DNA of 42,686 nt from Acidobacteriota bacterium (GCA_019242475.1 JAFAVK010000062.1:1-42686); one strand, 5' to 3'. Shown: positions 17,654-27,906, counted from the stretch's first letter. Numbers and translations are program-made. Notes: a model not told the origin generated them from the letters alone.

Positions 17654-18601
17654 ATGGCGACGAAGGAGGTCGAGCGGGGCGGCATCACGCGGCGTTGGCT
17701 GCGCGCGCTCTTCCTCGAAGACTGGACGCTGAAGGCGCTCGCCCTGCTCGTCACGCTCGGCCTCTGGTACGCCGTGACGACGCAGCGCGCGCCGGCCACC
17801 AAGCGCCTGCACGACGTGCCGCTCGAATTCCTCCTGCCCGACAACGTGGACATCGGCAATGACCCCTTGAACAAGGTGGACGTGATGCTCGAAGGCAGCC
17901 AGGACAAGCTGGCCGTCCTCACCTCGCGCGACCTCGTCGCGCAGGTGGACGTGACGAGCCTCCAGCCGGGCGACCGCAACCCGCGGCTCACCGAGAAGAA
18001 CTTCCTGATGGAGCTGCCCGAGGGCGTCCGCATCCTCGAGGTCACGCCGCGCAGCCTGACGCTCCACCTGGAGCCCGTCGTCGAGCGCGAGGTGCCCGTC
18101 GAGGCGCGCTTCGAGGGCGAGCCGCCCGAAGGCTTCGCGCGCGGCCCCGCGCAGGTCGCGCCCGAAAGCATCCGCGTGCGCGGGCCGCAGAGCCACGTCG
18201 CGGCCGTCGAGCGCGCCTTCACCGAGACCATCTCGCTCGCGGGCCGGCGCGAGCCGCTCACGCTCCCGCAGGTCGCCATCGACATCCCCGACCACAAGGT
18301 CGTGCCTCTGGACGCCACCGTCTCGGTGCGCGTCGAGATCGGCGAGGAGCAGAAGGAGCAGCGCTTCCCGAACGTCGCCGTGCGCCCCGAGTCGGGCGGC
18401 GCGGTCTCGCCGGCCGCGGCCTCGGTCACGCTCCGCGGCCCGCGTTCGGTCGTCGAGGCCCTGCGCCCCGAAGACGTGCGCCTCGTCGTCACGCCCGGCG
18501 AAGACGGAAAGCCCGTCGCACGCCTCGCACTCCCCCCGAGCGCGCAGGGCAGAGTAGAGTTAGTCAACACCAGCCCTTCGGAGTTCACGTTCAACAGATG
18601 A
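17654..18601 (+). CDS. cdaR: CdaR / YbbR-domain regulator of CdaA
   Basis: 315 residues. One membrane helix near the N-terminus (about 25-43, KALALLVTLGLWYAVTT) anchors an extracytoplasmic part made of about three YbbR repeats, each with an RVRGPQSHV- or TLRGPRSVV-like ending. CdaR binds CdaA and adjusts its activity in Firmicutes. The gene begins two bases after the cdaA stop, and its own stop overlaps the glmM ATG (ATGA), so the three are translationally coupled. Confidence 0.92.
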   Translation: MATKEVERGGITRRWLRALFLEDWTLKALALLVTLGLWYAVTTQRAPATKRLHDVPLEFLLPDNVDIGNDPLNKVDVMLEGSQDKLAVLTSRDLVAQVDVTSLQPGDRNPRLTEKNFLMELPEGVRILEVTPRSLTLHLEPVVEREVPVEARFEGEPPEGFARGPAQVAPESIRVRGPQSHVAAVERAFTETISLAGRREPLTLPQVAIDIPDHKVVPLDATVSVRVEIGEEQKEQRFPNVAVRPESGGAVSPAAASVTLRGPRSVVEALRPEDVRLVVTPGEDGKPVARLALPPSAQGRVELVNTSPSEFTFNR

Positions 18602-19998
18602 AGAGACTTTTCGGGACGGACGGGATGCGCGGCGAGGCGGGACGTTTCCCGCTCGACGCGGCGACGGTGCGCACGGCGGGGCGTTCGCTCGCGCGCCACC
18701 TGGCGGAGAGCCTCGGGCGCGCGCCACACGTCGTGACGGGGCGCGACACGCGCGAGTCGGGCGCGTGGATTGAAAAAGCTTTCCTCGAAGGTGCGCTCGC
18801 GGGCGGGGCGGCCGAGGCGGTCTCGGCCGGAGTCATCACGACGCCGGGCGTGGCCTACCTCGCGCGCACGCTCCCGGCCGACGCGGGCGTCGTCATCAGC
18901 GCCTCGCACAATCCGTTTCAGGATAACGGCATCAAGATTTTCGCGCCCACGGGCCGCAAGCTCGACGACGCGACCGAGCGCCTCATCGAGTCGGACATTT
19001 ACGCCGAGTTCAAAGAGGAAGGCGGCGCGGCCGCGGGGGAGCTTGACAAGAACCGCGCGGAAGACGGCCGGCCAGGGGCCGAGGAGGCTTGGGCGTGTGC
19101 GGCCGAGCTGCGCGCGCTCTACCTCGAATACCTGGGCGGGGAGGTCGCCGCGGGCTTGAGCCTCGGGGGGCTGAACGTCGTCGTCGATTGCGCCAACGGC
19201 GCGGCCTCGGAACTCGCGCCGGCCCTGCTCGCGCGGCTCGGCGCGCGCGTCGTCTCGACCTTCGACGCGCCCGACGGCCGCAACATCAACCGCGACTGCG
19301 GCTCGCTCCACACGGACGTTCTGCAAAGGCGCGTCGTCGAGGAGGGCGCGCACCTCGGGGTCGCCTACGACGGCGACGCCGACCGCGCTCTCTTCGTGGA
19401 CGCGCGGGGCGAACTCGTTGACGGCGACGCCACGCTCTGGGTTTTGGCAAAAGGGATGAGGGAGCGCGGCGAGCTTGAAGGCGGCCGCGTCGTCGCCACG
19501 GTGATGAGCAACATCGGGTTGGAGATCGCGCTGCGCTCGCGCGGGATGGAGCTGCTGCGGACGGACGTGGGCGACAAGTACGTGCTGGAAGAACTCCTGC
19601 GCACGGGCTCGACGTTGGGCGGCGAGCAGTCGGGGCACATCATCTTCCCGCGCCTGAGCCTGGCGGGCGACGGGATGTTGACGACGGTCAACCTGCTGCG
19701 CGCCGTCGTCGAGTCCGGCCGCAGTCTGGAAGAGCTGACCGAGGGGTTCAGGCGCTACCCGCAGGTTCTCGTCAACGTGCGCGTGCGCGAGAAGGTGCCG
19801 TTCGAGGAGGTCGAAGAGGTGGCGCGGGCGTCGCGCGAGGTGCGCGAGCGGCTGGGCGAGGGCGGGCGTCTGCTCCTGCGCTACTCTGGGACGGAGCGTC
19901 TGGCGCGCGTCATGATCGAAGGGCAGAGTCAGGCGGAGATAGATTCGCTGGCCGAGGGGCTGGCCGCGGTCATCCGCCGCAGCCTCGGCGAGGGATAA
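18598..19998 (+). CDS. glmM: Phosphoglucosamine mutase GlmM
   Basis: 466 residues, normal length for the family. It converts glucosamine-6-phosphate to glucosamine-1-phosphate on the way to UDP-GlcNAc. The phosphoserine loop is VVISASHNPFQDNG (Ser103 expected to be phosphorylated), the Mg loop is YDGDADRALF (about 258-267), the sugar loop is GEQSGHIIF (about 341), and the phosphate-binding loop RYSGTERLARVM is near the C-terminus. A somewhat long acidic insert follows residue 140. GlmM binds CdaA and lowers c-di-AMP output in Firmicutes, linking wall precursor supply to c-di-AMP; the operon here suggests the same. No terminator directly follows; the next strong one is at 20240-20285. Confidence 0.95.
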   Translation: MKRLFGTDGMRGEAGRFPLDAATVRTAGRSLARHLAESLGRAPHVVTGRDTRESGAWIEKAFLEGALAGGAAEAVSAGVITTPGVAYLARTLPADAGVVISASHNPFQDNGIKIFAPTGRKLDDATERLIESDIYAEFKEEGGAAAGELDKNRAEDGRPGAEEAWACAAELRALYLEYLGGEVAAGLSLGGLNVVVDCANGAASELAPALLARLGARVVSTFDAPDGRNINRDCGSLHTDVLQRRVVEEGAHLGVAYDGDADRALFVDARGELVDGDATLWVLAKGMRERGELEGGRVVATVMSNIGLEIALRSRGMELLRTDVGDKYVLEELLRTGSTLGGEQSGHIIFPRLSLAGDGMLTTVNLLRAVVESGRSLEELTEGFRRYPQVLVNVRVREKVPFEEVEEVARASREVRERLGEGGRLLLRYSGTERLARVMIEGQSQAEIDSLAEGLAAVIRRSLGEG

Positions 19999-20029
19999 AT
20001 CTCGCGGGCGTGAAGATTTTACCCGGGGG

Positions 20030-20285
20030 CCGGTGTAAGAGTTACACGGGCGCCGGTTTTTACCTTCGGGACTATGCGGTATGCCGGGGCAAAAGCCCCG
20101 CAAAACGACAGACTTTTGAGCGCGCGGGCGCAGCAGTTTCATGGCATGGGCATTGCGATAGGGAGTGTGGGGCAAGAGAGACGGTTGGTGAATCCTCCGT
20201 CTCGGTGGTTGCTGGGGTGAGGACAGTAACCACGCATTAAGAGGGCGCGGCATTTCCCAATGTGCCGCGCCCTCTCTTATTTTTG
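20030..20285 (+). ncRNA. Candidate structured RNA of unknown family between glmM and the M3-like gene
   Basis: Four hairpins precede a strong terminator. H1 20033-20047 has a 6-bp stem and loop GAG. H2 20085-20100 is CGGGGC-AAAA-GCCCCG. H3 20178-20203 is a 7-bp GAGACGG/CCGTCTC stem with loop TTGGTGAATCCT. H4 20205-20233 is a 10-bp stem with one G-U pair and loop GGGTGAGGA. The terminator stem is 20240-20275. Nothing coding is convincing. It could be a glmM 3' UTR, a free small RNA or an attenuator leader for the next gene. I could not match it to 6S, tmRNA, SRP, RNase P, or to the glmS, ydaO, GEMM or cobalamin classes. Its exact 5' end is not visible. Confidence 0.45.
20240..20285 (+). terminator. 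Rho-independent terminator
   Basis: A 13-bp stem (20240-20252 with 20263-20275, GAGGGCGCGGCA and its complement) over a 10-base loop is followed by a T-rich tail TCTTATTTTTG. It ends transcription from glmM and/or the candidate RNA. Confidence 0.85.
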
Positions 20286-20361
20286 TCCGACGCAACGTTC
20301 AGACCTTTCGGCTCTCATCCAACCTTGTCACCCTCGGAATTTCGCCCCGCCCCCGCGCGCC

Positions 20362-20370
20362 TGCTACAAT
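20362..20370 (+). promoter_or_regulatory. Extended -10 promoter for the M3-like gene
   Basis: TGCTACAAT matches an extended -10 (TGnTACAAT) with the hexamer at 20365-20370. No good -35 box is visible. The transcript would start about 45 bases before the ATG at 20421. Confidence 0.45.
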
Positions 20371-20420
20371 CCGACCGAACCTTCAGACCAACCCGGACGG
20401 CCAGCGCGCCTCGGCGGAAG

Positions 20421-21950
20421 ATGAACCCGAGCGATTACCGACGCGACTACGCAGCCTACTCCGCGGCGGCCGAGCGCGCGCTCTTCGAGCACCACGCCGG
20501 ACTGAGCCCGCGCCTCGAACTGCGCCCCGTCGAGGAGCGCTACGCAGACCTCTGGACGCGCGAGGCTCTTGAAGAACTGCGCCGGCGCGCGGACGAGACG
20601 CCCGGGCAGTTCGAGACGGAGCGCGCGGGCCTTCGCGCGCTCGCCGGCGCGGCCGCTTTGAAATTCGCCGAGCGGAGCGCGCGGGAAGTCTCGGAGGAGT
20701 TGGGACGCTGCGCCGAGTCGGGCGGGTTCGAGTGGAATGGTGCGCGCGTGGCCGCGTCGGAGGTGCCGGGACTCCTGGCCGCCGAGCGCGACGCGGCGCG
20801 GCGACGTGAGTTGACGCGCCGGAGGCTCGACGCGGTGCGCGCGTGCGACGACCTGCGCGCCGCGCGGCTCGAAGCGCTGAACGACGCGGCGCGGGCGCTG
20901 GGATTCGAGGGGCGGCGCGTGCTCTACGAAGATTTCGCGGGCGTGAGTCTTGAGAGCCTCGCGGCCGGGGCGGAAGGATTCCTGCGCCGGACGGAGGCGG
21001 CTTACATGTCTGCGCTGGCCGAGTGGGCTGCGCGCGAGCTCGGGCCGGGCGCCGGGCGCGCGGCGGAGTACGCCGACCTCCCCTTCTTCGAGCGCGCGGC
21101 CGGCACCGAGGCACGGCTTCCGGCGCGCGACTTCCGAGGGCTCTACGCCGAGACGCTCGCCGGCCTGGGCGTTCCCTTCGAGTCGCGGCGCGGCCTGCGC
21201 GTTGACGAGGCGCGGCGGGCGGGCAAGTCTGCCGACTCGGCCTGCTTCGCCGTCGAGCCGCCGGAGGACGTGCGGCTCTCGGTCGGCGACGGCGCGGGCG
21301 GGCTCGGGTTCTTCCAACGGAGCCTCGCGGAGGGCGGGCGCGCGCAGATGTTCGCCTGGGCCTCGCGCGAGACTTCACGCCGTCACCCGGAGTTCGTGTA
21401 CGCGCCCGACCGCGCGACCGAAGTCGGGCACGGGCTGCTGCTCGCGGGGCTTCTGCGCGAGCCCGCCTGGTTCGAGGCGCGGCGCGGGGTGCGCGCGGCG
21501 GAGGCGTCCGCGCTAGCAAGGGCCTCGGCGCTCTTAGACCTCTACGGCGCGCGGCGCGAGTGCGCGTCGGTCGCGTGTGCGCTCGCTCTCGAACGCAGCG
21601 CGGGCGGGCGCTCGGAGCAGCTTGCCGAAGAGTACGCGGCGCGGTTTACGGAGGCGACGGGCTTCCGCCACGAGGCGGCGACGCACCTGCTCGACGCGGA
21701 CGAATGGTTCGAGTCGGCGACCGCTTTGCGCGCGCGCCTCTTCGCGGCGGGCCTGCGCGAGCACCTGCGCGGGCGCCACGGGCGGTGCTGGTTCGAGTCG
21801 CGCCGCGCGGGCGAGGAGTTGATAGACGTTTGGAACACGGCCTCGCGCCACCGCGCGGAAGAGTTGTCGAGACTCATCTGGGGCGGCGAGCCGGGCTTCG
21901 AGCTGCTGGCCGACGCGTCTCTGGCGGCGGTCGAAGGGCGCGACGGCTGA
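20421..21950 (+). CDS. M3 peptidase-like protein lacking the HExxH zinc motif
   Basis: A 509-residue soluble, helix-rich, Arg/Ala/Glu-rich protein. The C-terminal half resembles thimet/oligoendopeptidase-F-like M3 enzymes: GGRAQMF at about 305-311, PEFVYAPDRATEVGHGLLLAGLL at about 322-345 (compare the M3 segment around the third zinc ligand), and RHGRCWFESRRAGEELIDVW near the end. In active M3 enzymes an HExxH lies about 25-30 residues before the TE motif; no HExxH exists anywhere in this protein, while TE is kept. It is therefore probably not a peptidase, perhaps a binding or regulatory relative. The ATG at 20421 gives a start after the extended -10 box; its ribosome binding site (GGAAG) is unusually close. 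aroB follows after 19 bases. Confidence 0.6.
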   Translation: MNPSDYRRDYAAYSAAAERALFEHHAGLSPRLELRPVEERYADLWTREALEELRRRADETPGQFETERAGLRALAGAAALKFAERSAREVSEELGRCAESGGFEWNGARVAASEVPGLLAAERDAARRRELTRRRLDAVRACDDLRAARLEALNDAARALGFEGRRVLYEDFAGVSLESLAAGAEGFLRRTEAAYMSALAEWAARELGPGAGRAAEYADLPFFERAAGTEARLPARDFRGLYAETLAGLGVPFESRRGLRVDEARRAGKSADSACFAVEPPEDVRLSVGDGAGGLGFFQRSLAEGGRAQMFAWASRETSRRHPEFVYAPDRATEVGHGLLLAGLLREPAWFEARRGVRAAEASALARASALLDLYGARRECASVACALALERSAGGRSEQLAEEYAARFTEATGFRHEAATHLLDADEWFESATALRARLFAAGLREHLRGRHGRCWFESRRAGEELIDVWNTASRHRAEELSRLIWGGEPGFELLADASLAAVEGRDG

Positions 21951-21969
21951 AGGGCTTGACACTGCGAAG

Positions 21970-23175
21970 ATGACAGACGAGCTGAAGACGTTGAGCGTGC
22001 CCGTGCGTCTGGGCGGCGGGCGCGGGTACGGGGTCGAGATCGGCGCGGGCGCGCTCGCGGGCTTGGGCCGGGCCGCGCGCGAGAGCCTGCCGGGGCAGGC
22101 GCGTAAGGCGGCGGTCGTCTCGAACGCGCGCGTGTTCGGCCTCTACGGGGAGCGCGCCGTCGCTTCACTCCGCGGGGCGGGCTTCGAGGTCTCGCACTGG
22201 CTGATGGGCGAGGGCGAGCGCTTCAAGACGTTGCGGACGGCGGAGCGCGCGCTGGAGTTTCTGTCCGAGTCGGGGCTTGAGCGGAGCGACGCGGTCGTCG
22301 CGCTCGGCGGCGGCGTGGTCGGAGACGTGGCGGGCTTCGCCGCGGCGCTCTACCTGCGCGGCGTGGCGTTCGTGCAGGCGCCGACGACTTTGCTCGCGCA
22401 GATAGACTCCTCGGTCGGCGGCAAGACGGGCGTCAACACGAGGGCGGGCAAGAACCTCGTCGGCGCCTTCCACCAGCCCTCGGCCGTCGTCGTGGACACG
22501 GCGACGCTCCAAAGCCTCCCGCGGCGCGAGTTGACCGCCGGCTGGTGCGAGGCCGTCAAGCAGGGCGCCGTCGGCGACCGCCGCCTCTTCGAGCGGACGA
22601 AGAGGTTTTTGACGGGAGAGGCGCGGAATGTTAGTAACCGTCGGGCCGGGGCCAGCGTCACAGAGACAGGCGCCGGGCGCGACGAAGAGCTAGCGCAGAT
22701 CATCGCCGCGCAGTGCGCGTTCAAGGCGCGCATCGTCGCGGGCGACGAGCGCGAGTCCCTGGGGCGCGACGACGCGCGCTCAAGGAAGATTTTGAACTTC
22801 GGCCACACGGTCGGCCACGCGCTCGAAGCGGTGACGAATTACCGGCGCTTCCGGCACGGCGAGGCGGTCGGCTACGGGTGCCTCGCCGCGGCGGAGATTT
22901 CGAAAAGGCTAGGACTGCTCGACCCTTCGGAGCTAGAATCTCTGCGCGAGGCGGTGGCGCTCGCCGGGCGTTTGCCGGCGGCCGCAGACCTCGACGCCGA
23001 AACCATCCAGAGGGCGCTGCGTAAGGACAAGAAGGCGGTCGGCGGGAGCGTCCGCTGGGTGCTCCTCGAAGGGCTCGGTCGGGCGCGCGTCGTGGACGGC
23101 CGGGAGGTGGCGGCGCGCGTCGTCCGCGCGGCGATCCGCGCGGCGCTAGCGGCGCCCCCGCGCACCCCAAAGTGA
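21970..23175 (+). CDS. aroB: 3-dehydroquinate synthase AroB
   Basis: 401 residues. This shikimate-pathway enzyme converts DAHP to 3-dehydroquinate with NAD and Zn2+. NAD-binding and active-site segments are clear: VVALGGGVVGDVAGFAAA (about 100-117), PTTLLAQIDSSVGGKTGVN (about 135-153), GAFHQPSAVVVDT, GWCEAVKQGAV with the Glu zinc ligand, and zinc ligands in ILNFGHTVGHALE (about 275) and RHGEAVGYG. Between about 212 and 235 there is an extra Arg/Thr-rich loop not usual in AroB. The protein is slightly long as a result, but no motif is broken. The small membrane-protein gene follows at once. Confidence 0.95.
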   Translation: MTDELKTLSVPVRLGGGRGYGVEIGAGALAGLGRAARESLPGQARKAAVVSNARVFGLYGERAVASLRGAGFEVSHWLMGEGERFKTLRTAERALEFLSESGLERSDAVVALGGGVVGDVAGFAAALYLRGVAFVQAPTTLLAQIDSSVGGKTGVNTRAGKNLVGAFHQPSAVVVDTATLQSLPRRELTAGWCEAVKQGAVGDRRLFERTKRFLTGEARNVSNRRAGASVTETGAGRDEELAQIIAAQCAFKARIVAGDERESLGRDDARSRKILNFGHTVGHALEAVTNYRRFRHGEAVGYGCLAAAEISKRLGLLDPSELESLREAVALAGRLPAAADLDAETIQRALRKDKKAVGGSVRWVLLEGLGRARVVDGREVAARVVRAAIRAALAAPPRTPK

Positions 23176-23192
23176 ACCAGAGGGAAGGTCAT

Positions 23193-23582
23193 ATGACTGT
23201 GGCAGAACAGGCCCGGCGGCGCGGCGAGCGTGGCGGCACGCGCTTCAACTTCATCGTCGTCATCGTCGTCATCGCGCTCGCCGCCTACTCCGCCTACAAC
23301 TACGCGCCGGTCGCGTACAACGCCTACCTCTACAAAGACTTCATGCAGGAGACGGTGAACAAAGCCGCCTACCCGCCAGTCAAGAGCAACGACTGGATCA
23401 AGCAGCAACTGCGCGAGGCCGGCAAAGATTACAACCTGCCCGAGGACGCCGACATCAGAGTCCAGAACGACAACGGACGCATCGAAGCCCGCGTCACCTA
23501 CACGTGCCCCGTCCAACTCCCCGGCTACCTCTACCAGTACGACTTCGACCACACCGCCCGCAGCAGCGGGTTCATCAGATAG
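23193..23582 (+). CDS. Small single-pass membrane protein, function unknown
   Basis: 129 residues. After a basic N-terminus (ARRRGERGGTR) comes one membrane helix (about 16-33, FNFIVVIVVIALAAYSAY), then an extracytoplasmic part of about 95 residues rich in Tyr, Asp and Asn, ending PVQLPGYLYQYDFDHTARSSGFIR. ATG 23193 has GGGAAGG just upstream; a GTG at 23172 overlapping the aroB stop is the alternative start. I do not recognise the family. The stop TAG is the first triplet of heptamer repeat C. Confidence 0.7.
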   Translation: MTVAEQARRRGERGGTRFNFIVVIVVIALAAYSAYNYAPVAYNAYLYKDFMQETVNKAAYPPVKSNDWIKQQLREAGKDYNLPEDADIRVQNDNGRIEARVTYTCPVQLPGYLYQYDFDHTARSSGFIR

Positions 23583-23768
23583 TAGGCAGTAGGCAGATGG
23601 CAGCAGGCAGTTGAAAGGCAATAAGCCTTTAACGATGCACGCGTCCTGAAGACGATGCGTCAGCCACAAAGAATCGGAGGCGGCGAGTAATCGTTACTCG
23701 CCGCCTCCGATTCTTTGTGGCCTCTTTCCTATTCTTAACTGCCTACTGCCATCTGCCTACTGCCTACT
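23581..23768. repeat. Heptamer-word inverted repeat C (word GTAGGCA), between convergent genes
   Basis: Left arm 23581-23612 and right arm 23737-23768 are inverted copies built of GTAGGCA and GATGGCA words. Plus-strand stops TAG 23583, TAG 23590 and TGA 23612 cover all frames. The right arm encodes the last residues (about VGSRQMAVGS) and the stop of the minus-strand radical SAM protein. Between the arms sits a 28-bp perfect hairpin. Confidence 0.88.
23663..23721. terminator. 28-bp perfect hairpin, bidirectional terminator candidate
   Basis: 23663-23690 pairs perfectly with 23694-23721 around a 3-base loop. On the plus strand it is followed by CTCTTTCC, with only a weak T-run. It lies between convergent genes, so it can stop both transcripts, and the stem is far longer than a normal terminator. 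Confidence 0.75.
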
Positions 23769-25633
23769 GTTTTCTGCAACTGAATCAGGCCGGCGGGCGC
23801 GGCGGCGAGCCATGTGGTGGGGCAGACGCCGCAGCGCGTGCAGGTGTCAACGGAAGGGCAGGGCGCGGTCGAGCGCGAGACCTGCGCGCGGGTGTGTTCC
23901 TTCTCAAGGAAGGGGCGGCCCATGCCGGAATCGACAATCTCCCAGGGGAGCACCTCGTCGTAGCCGCGCGCGCGCGAAGTGTGGAAGGCCGGGTCGATGC
24001 CGGTCTCACGCAACGCGGCGGAGAGGTCTCCGCGGTGGCGGGTCATGGCCTCGATGACGCGCGCGACGCGGCGGTCGCCCGACGAGAAGAGCGCCTGCTC
24101 GTGCGCGATGCGGGCGGACATCACGCGCACCTCGACGTTCGGGATGCGCGCGAGGTTCTTCGAGAGCCACTTCAGACGCCGTTTGAGTTCGCGCTCCTCG
24201 CAGATGGGCTCCCACTGGAAGGGCGTGTTGGGCTTCGGCACGAAGCCGTTCAGGGCCGGGATGATTTTCCCTGCGCGGCCGAAACGCCTGCCCGCCTCAA
24301 GCATCCTGTCCTTGATGCGCGCGACCAGCTCGACCATCGCTTCGAGGTCTTCGTCCCGTTCGGTCGGAAGCCCGGCCATCATGTAGAGCTTGACGGTGAG
24401 CATGCCGCGGTCGAAGACGGCACCGCAGATGTCCACGATCTCGTCGTTGGTGAGGTTCTTGTTGATGACGCGGCGCAGGCGGTCGCTGCCCGTCTCGGGC
24501 GCGACGGCGATCTGCTGGTCGCCCGACTCGACTAAGGCGTCGAGCAGCTCGTCCTCGATCTGGTCGAGCCTCAAACTCGAAACGGAAATCTTGTAGCCCA
24601 TCTCGCGCAGGCCGCGCAGGATGTCGCTGATCTCGGGGTGGTCGCAGACGGCCGTCGAGACGAGGCCGATCTTGTCCGTGCGCGGGCGCCACTCTTCCGC
24701 CTTCCTGAGGATGTCGCGCGCGGGGACGACGCGCGGCGGCCAGTAGTTGAAGCCGGCCCAGCAGAAGCGGCACCCCTGCGAGCAGCCGCGCGAAATCTCG
24801 ACGAGGAAGCGCTCGCCCATCTCGGCCTCGGGCGCCCAGATGATGGACGAAGGCGCGAAGACCTCGGGCTCTTTTAATTTCTCGACGATGTCCGCGTCGC
24901 CGCGACGCATCGCGCGCCGGAGGCTGCCCTCCTTCGGGTTCTCGGCGGCGACGATTCTTCCGACGTTCGCGGGCACGCCCTCGAACTTCGGCGCGTAAGC
25001 CTCGACGGTGCCGTCCGGCTTGTACGTCACGTCGTAGAGCGACGGCGCGTAGAAGCCGCGGCCCACGCGCGCGAGCTTCAAGAGCAGGTCTTCCTTCGTC
25101 CCGCCCTCCTCGATGTTTTCGAAGAGCAGGTCAACCAGCTTCGGCACCAGTATCTCGCCCTCGCCGACGGCGACCACGTCGGTGAACTCGGCGATGGGCT
25201 CGGGGTTGAGGAAGGAGGCGGCGCCGCCCATCAGGACGAGCGGGTCGTGGTGCGTGCGGTCTGCGGCCCACACGGGCACGCGCGCGAGCTTGAGCATGCG
25301 CGCCATGTTGAGGAAGTCCGTCTCGAACGAGATGGAGAAGGCGACGAGGTCGAAGTCGCGGACGGGCGTCTGCGACTCGAGCGTGAGCAGCGGCGTCTGC
25401 GTCCGCTCGTACTCGCGCAGCTCCGCGTCGTCGGGCAGAAACACTCGCTCGCAGGAGACCTCGGGGACGCGGTTGAACAGCTCGTAGACCGACTGGAACC
25501 CGAGGTTCGCCATCCCGACCGCGTACACGTTCGGGTAGCACAAAGCCACGCGCAACTGCGCGCCCCGCTTCGACACCCACCCCTCTTCGGCGGCGAGCTT
25601 TCGCCTGTAACTCTCTACAACTTTTTTCGACAT
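23735..25633 (-). CDS. B12-binding-type radical SAM protein (TIGR03960-like)
   Basis: 632 residues. The N-terminal part (about 1-200) has a Rossmann-like segment LRVALCYPNVYAVGMANLG, as in B12-binding radical SAM enzymes. The [4Fe-4S] motif is CSQGCRFC (CxxxCxxC, about 284-291), following FLVEISRG. Further radical SAM features are IGLVSTAVCDHPEI, VAPETGSDRLRRVINK and LKLYMMAGLPTE-like segments. A C-terminal Cys cluster, DTCTRCGVCPTT, may hold another cluster or zinc. Family members often pair with a DUF2344 partner in tRNA or wall-related contexts; none is present here. Its last codons, encoding about VGSRQMAVGS, are derived from heptamer repeat C. Confidence 0.85.
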   Translation of the reverse strand: MSKKVVESYRRKLAAEEGWVSKRGAQLRVALCYPNVYAVGMANLGFQSVYELFNRVPEVSCERVFLPDDAELREYERTQTPLLTLESQTPVRDFDLVAFSISFETDFLNMARMLKLARVPVWAADRTHHDPLVLMGGAASFLNPEPIAEFTDVVAVGEGEILVPKLVDLLFENIEEGGTKEDLLLKLARVGRGFYAPSLYDVTYKPDGTVEAYAPKFEGVPANVGRIVAAENPKEGSLRRAMRRGDADIVEKLKEPEVFAPSSIIWAPEAEMGERFLVEISRGCSQGCRFCWAGFNYWPPRVVPARDILRKAEEWRPRTDKIGLVSTAVCDHPEISDILRGLREMGYKISVSSLRLDQIEDELLDALVESGDQQIAVAPETGSDRLRRVINKNLTNDEIVDICGAVFDRGMLTVKLYMMAGLPTERDEDLEAMVELVARIKDRMLEAGRRFGRAGKIIPALNGFVPKPNTPFQWEPICEERELKRRLKWLSKNLARIPNVEVRVMSARIAHEQALFSSGDRRVARVIEAMTRHRGDLSAALRETGIDPAFHTSRARGYDEVLPWEIVDSGMGRPFLEKEHTRAQVSRSTAPCPSVDTCTRCGVCPTTWLAAAPAGLIQLQKTVGSRQMAVGS

Positions 25634-25653
25634 ACTTCGGCCAAAACTAAAGA

Positions 25654-25687
25654 CGGCAAGACTGAGTTTGATGCCTGAGTCTTGCCG
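25654..25687 (-). terminator. Probable terminator after the coiled-coil gene
   Basis: A 10-bp perfect stem (25654-25663 with 25678-25687, CGGCAAGACT and complement) lies over a 14-base loop. On the minus strand it is followed by TCTTTAGTTTTGG. It lies between the coiled-coil gene and the radical SAM gene. Confidence 0.6.
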
Positions 25688-25739
25688 CCAGTTTACCGTA
25701 GTTTCTACCTGGGTGAACAGGAAGGAGAGATTGGAAAGG

Positions 25740-25988
25740 TCAAGCCGTCTCTTTAAACCGCGCGCGAATCTCCCGAAAATCCGCGCGCATCTCGTGAACT
25801 ATCGCCTGCGTGCGGTCTAAGCGCGTGTCTATCTGTTCAAGCTGCTCTTCCATTTTGTCGAGCCGCTCTTCCACCTTGTCGAGCCTTGCTCCGACTGCGG
25901 TGAAACCTTCGTTCACGCGCTCGCCGAGCGCGTTGATGCGTTCGAGGACTGTCTCAATCGTCGGCCGCGTGGTTGCGTCTTCAGACAT
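25740..25988 (-). CDS. Small coiled-coil protein
   Basis: 82 residues starting MSEDATTRPTIETVLERI; GGAGG lies about 8 bases before this ATG (the in-frame ATG at 26036 lacks support). From about 15 to 78 it is a continuous heptad coiled coil (LDKVEERLDKMEEQLEQIDT), with no membrane segment or signal. It probably oligomerises; no function can be given. It is set off by a terminator on its 3' side. Confidence 0.7.
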   Translation of the reverse strand: MSEDATTRPTIETVLERINALGERVNEGFTAVGARLDKVEERLDKMEEQLEQIDTRLDRTQAIVHEMRADFREIRARFKETA

Positions 25989-26090
25989 TGCTAAACCTCC
26001 GTCAAAAGATAACCACGTTGGCGGCCGGGATTTCACTTAAAGATTAATCTCATGAGGGGCCGGCGTCAAAGTCTCATGCGTTTCAAGACG

Positions 26091-27827
<1,737 letters not shown>

Positions 27828-27906
27828 CGTTCCGTGTCCACCTCGGGGTCGCTCTGCTCGAAAGGGAAGTCGCCTCCTCGGCCGGCGGCTCAAGCGGTCG
27901 GTCGTC

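Noticed and set aside
20030..20285. ydaO-type c-di-AMP riboswitch or glmS ribozyme
   Set aside because: Apart from a short GGTGAATCC match in one loop, the conserved core and pairing of these classes are not found, and the position is downstream of glmM.
17554..20295. 913-codon open frame on the minus strand
   Set aside because: It lies opposite cdaR and glmM, whose motifs and overlaps are unmistakable; long antisense frames are expected at this GC content and it shows no domain.
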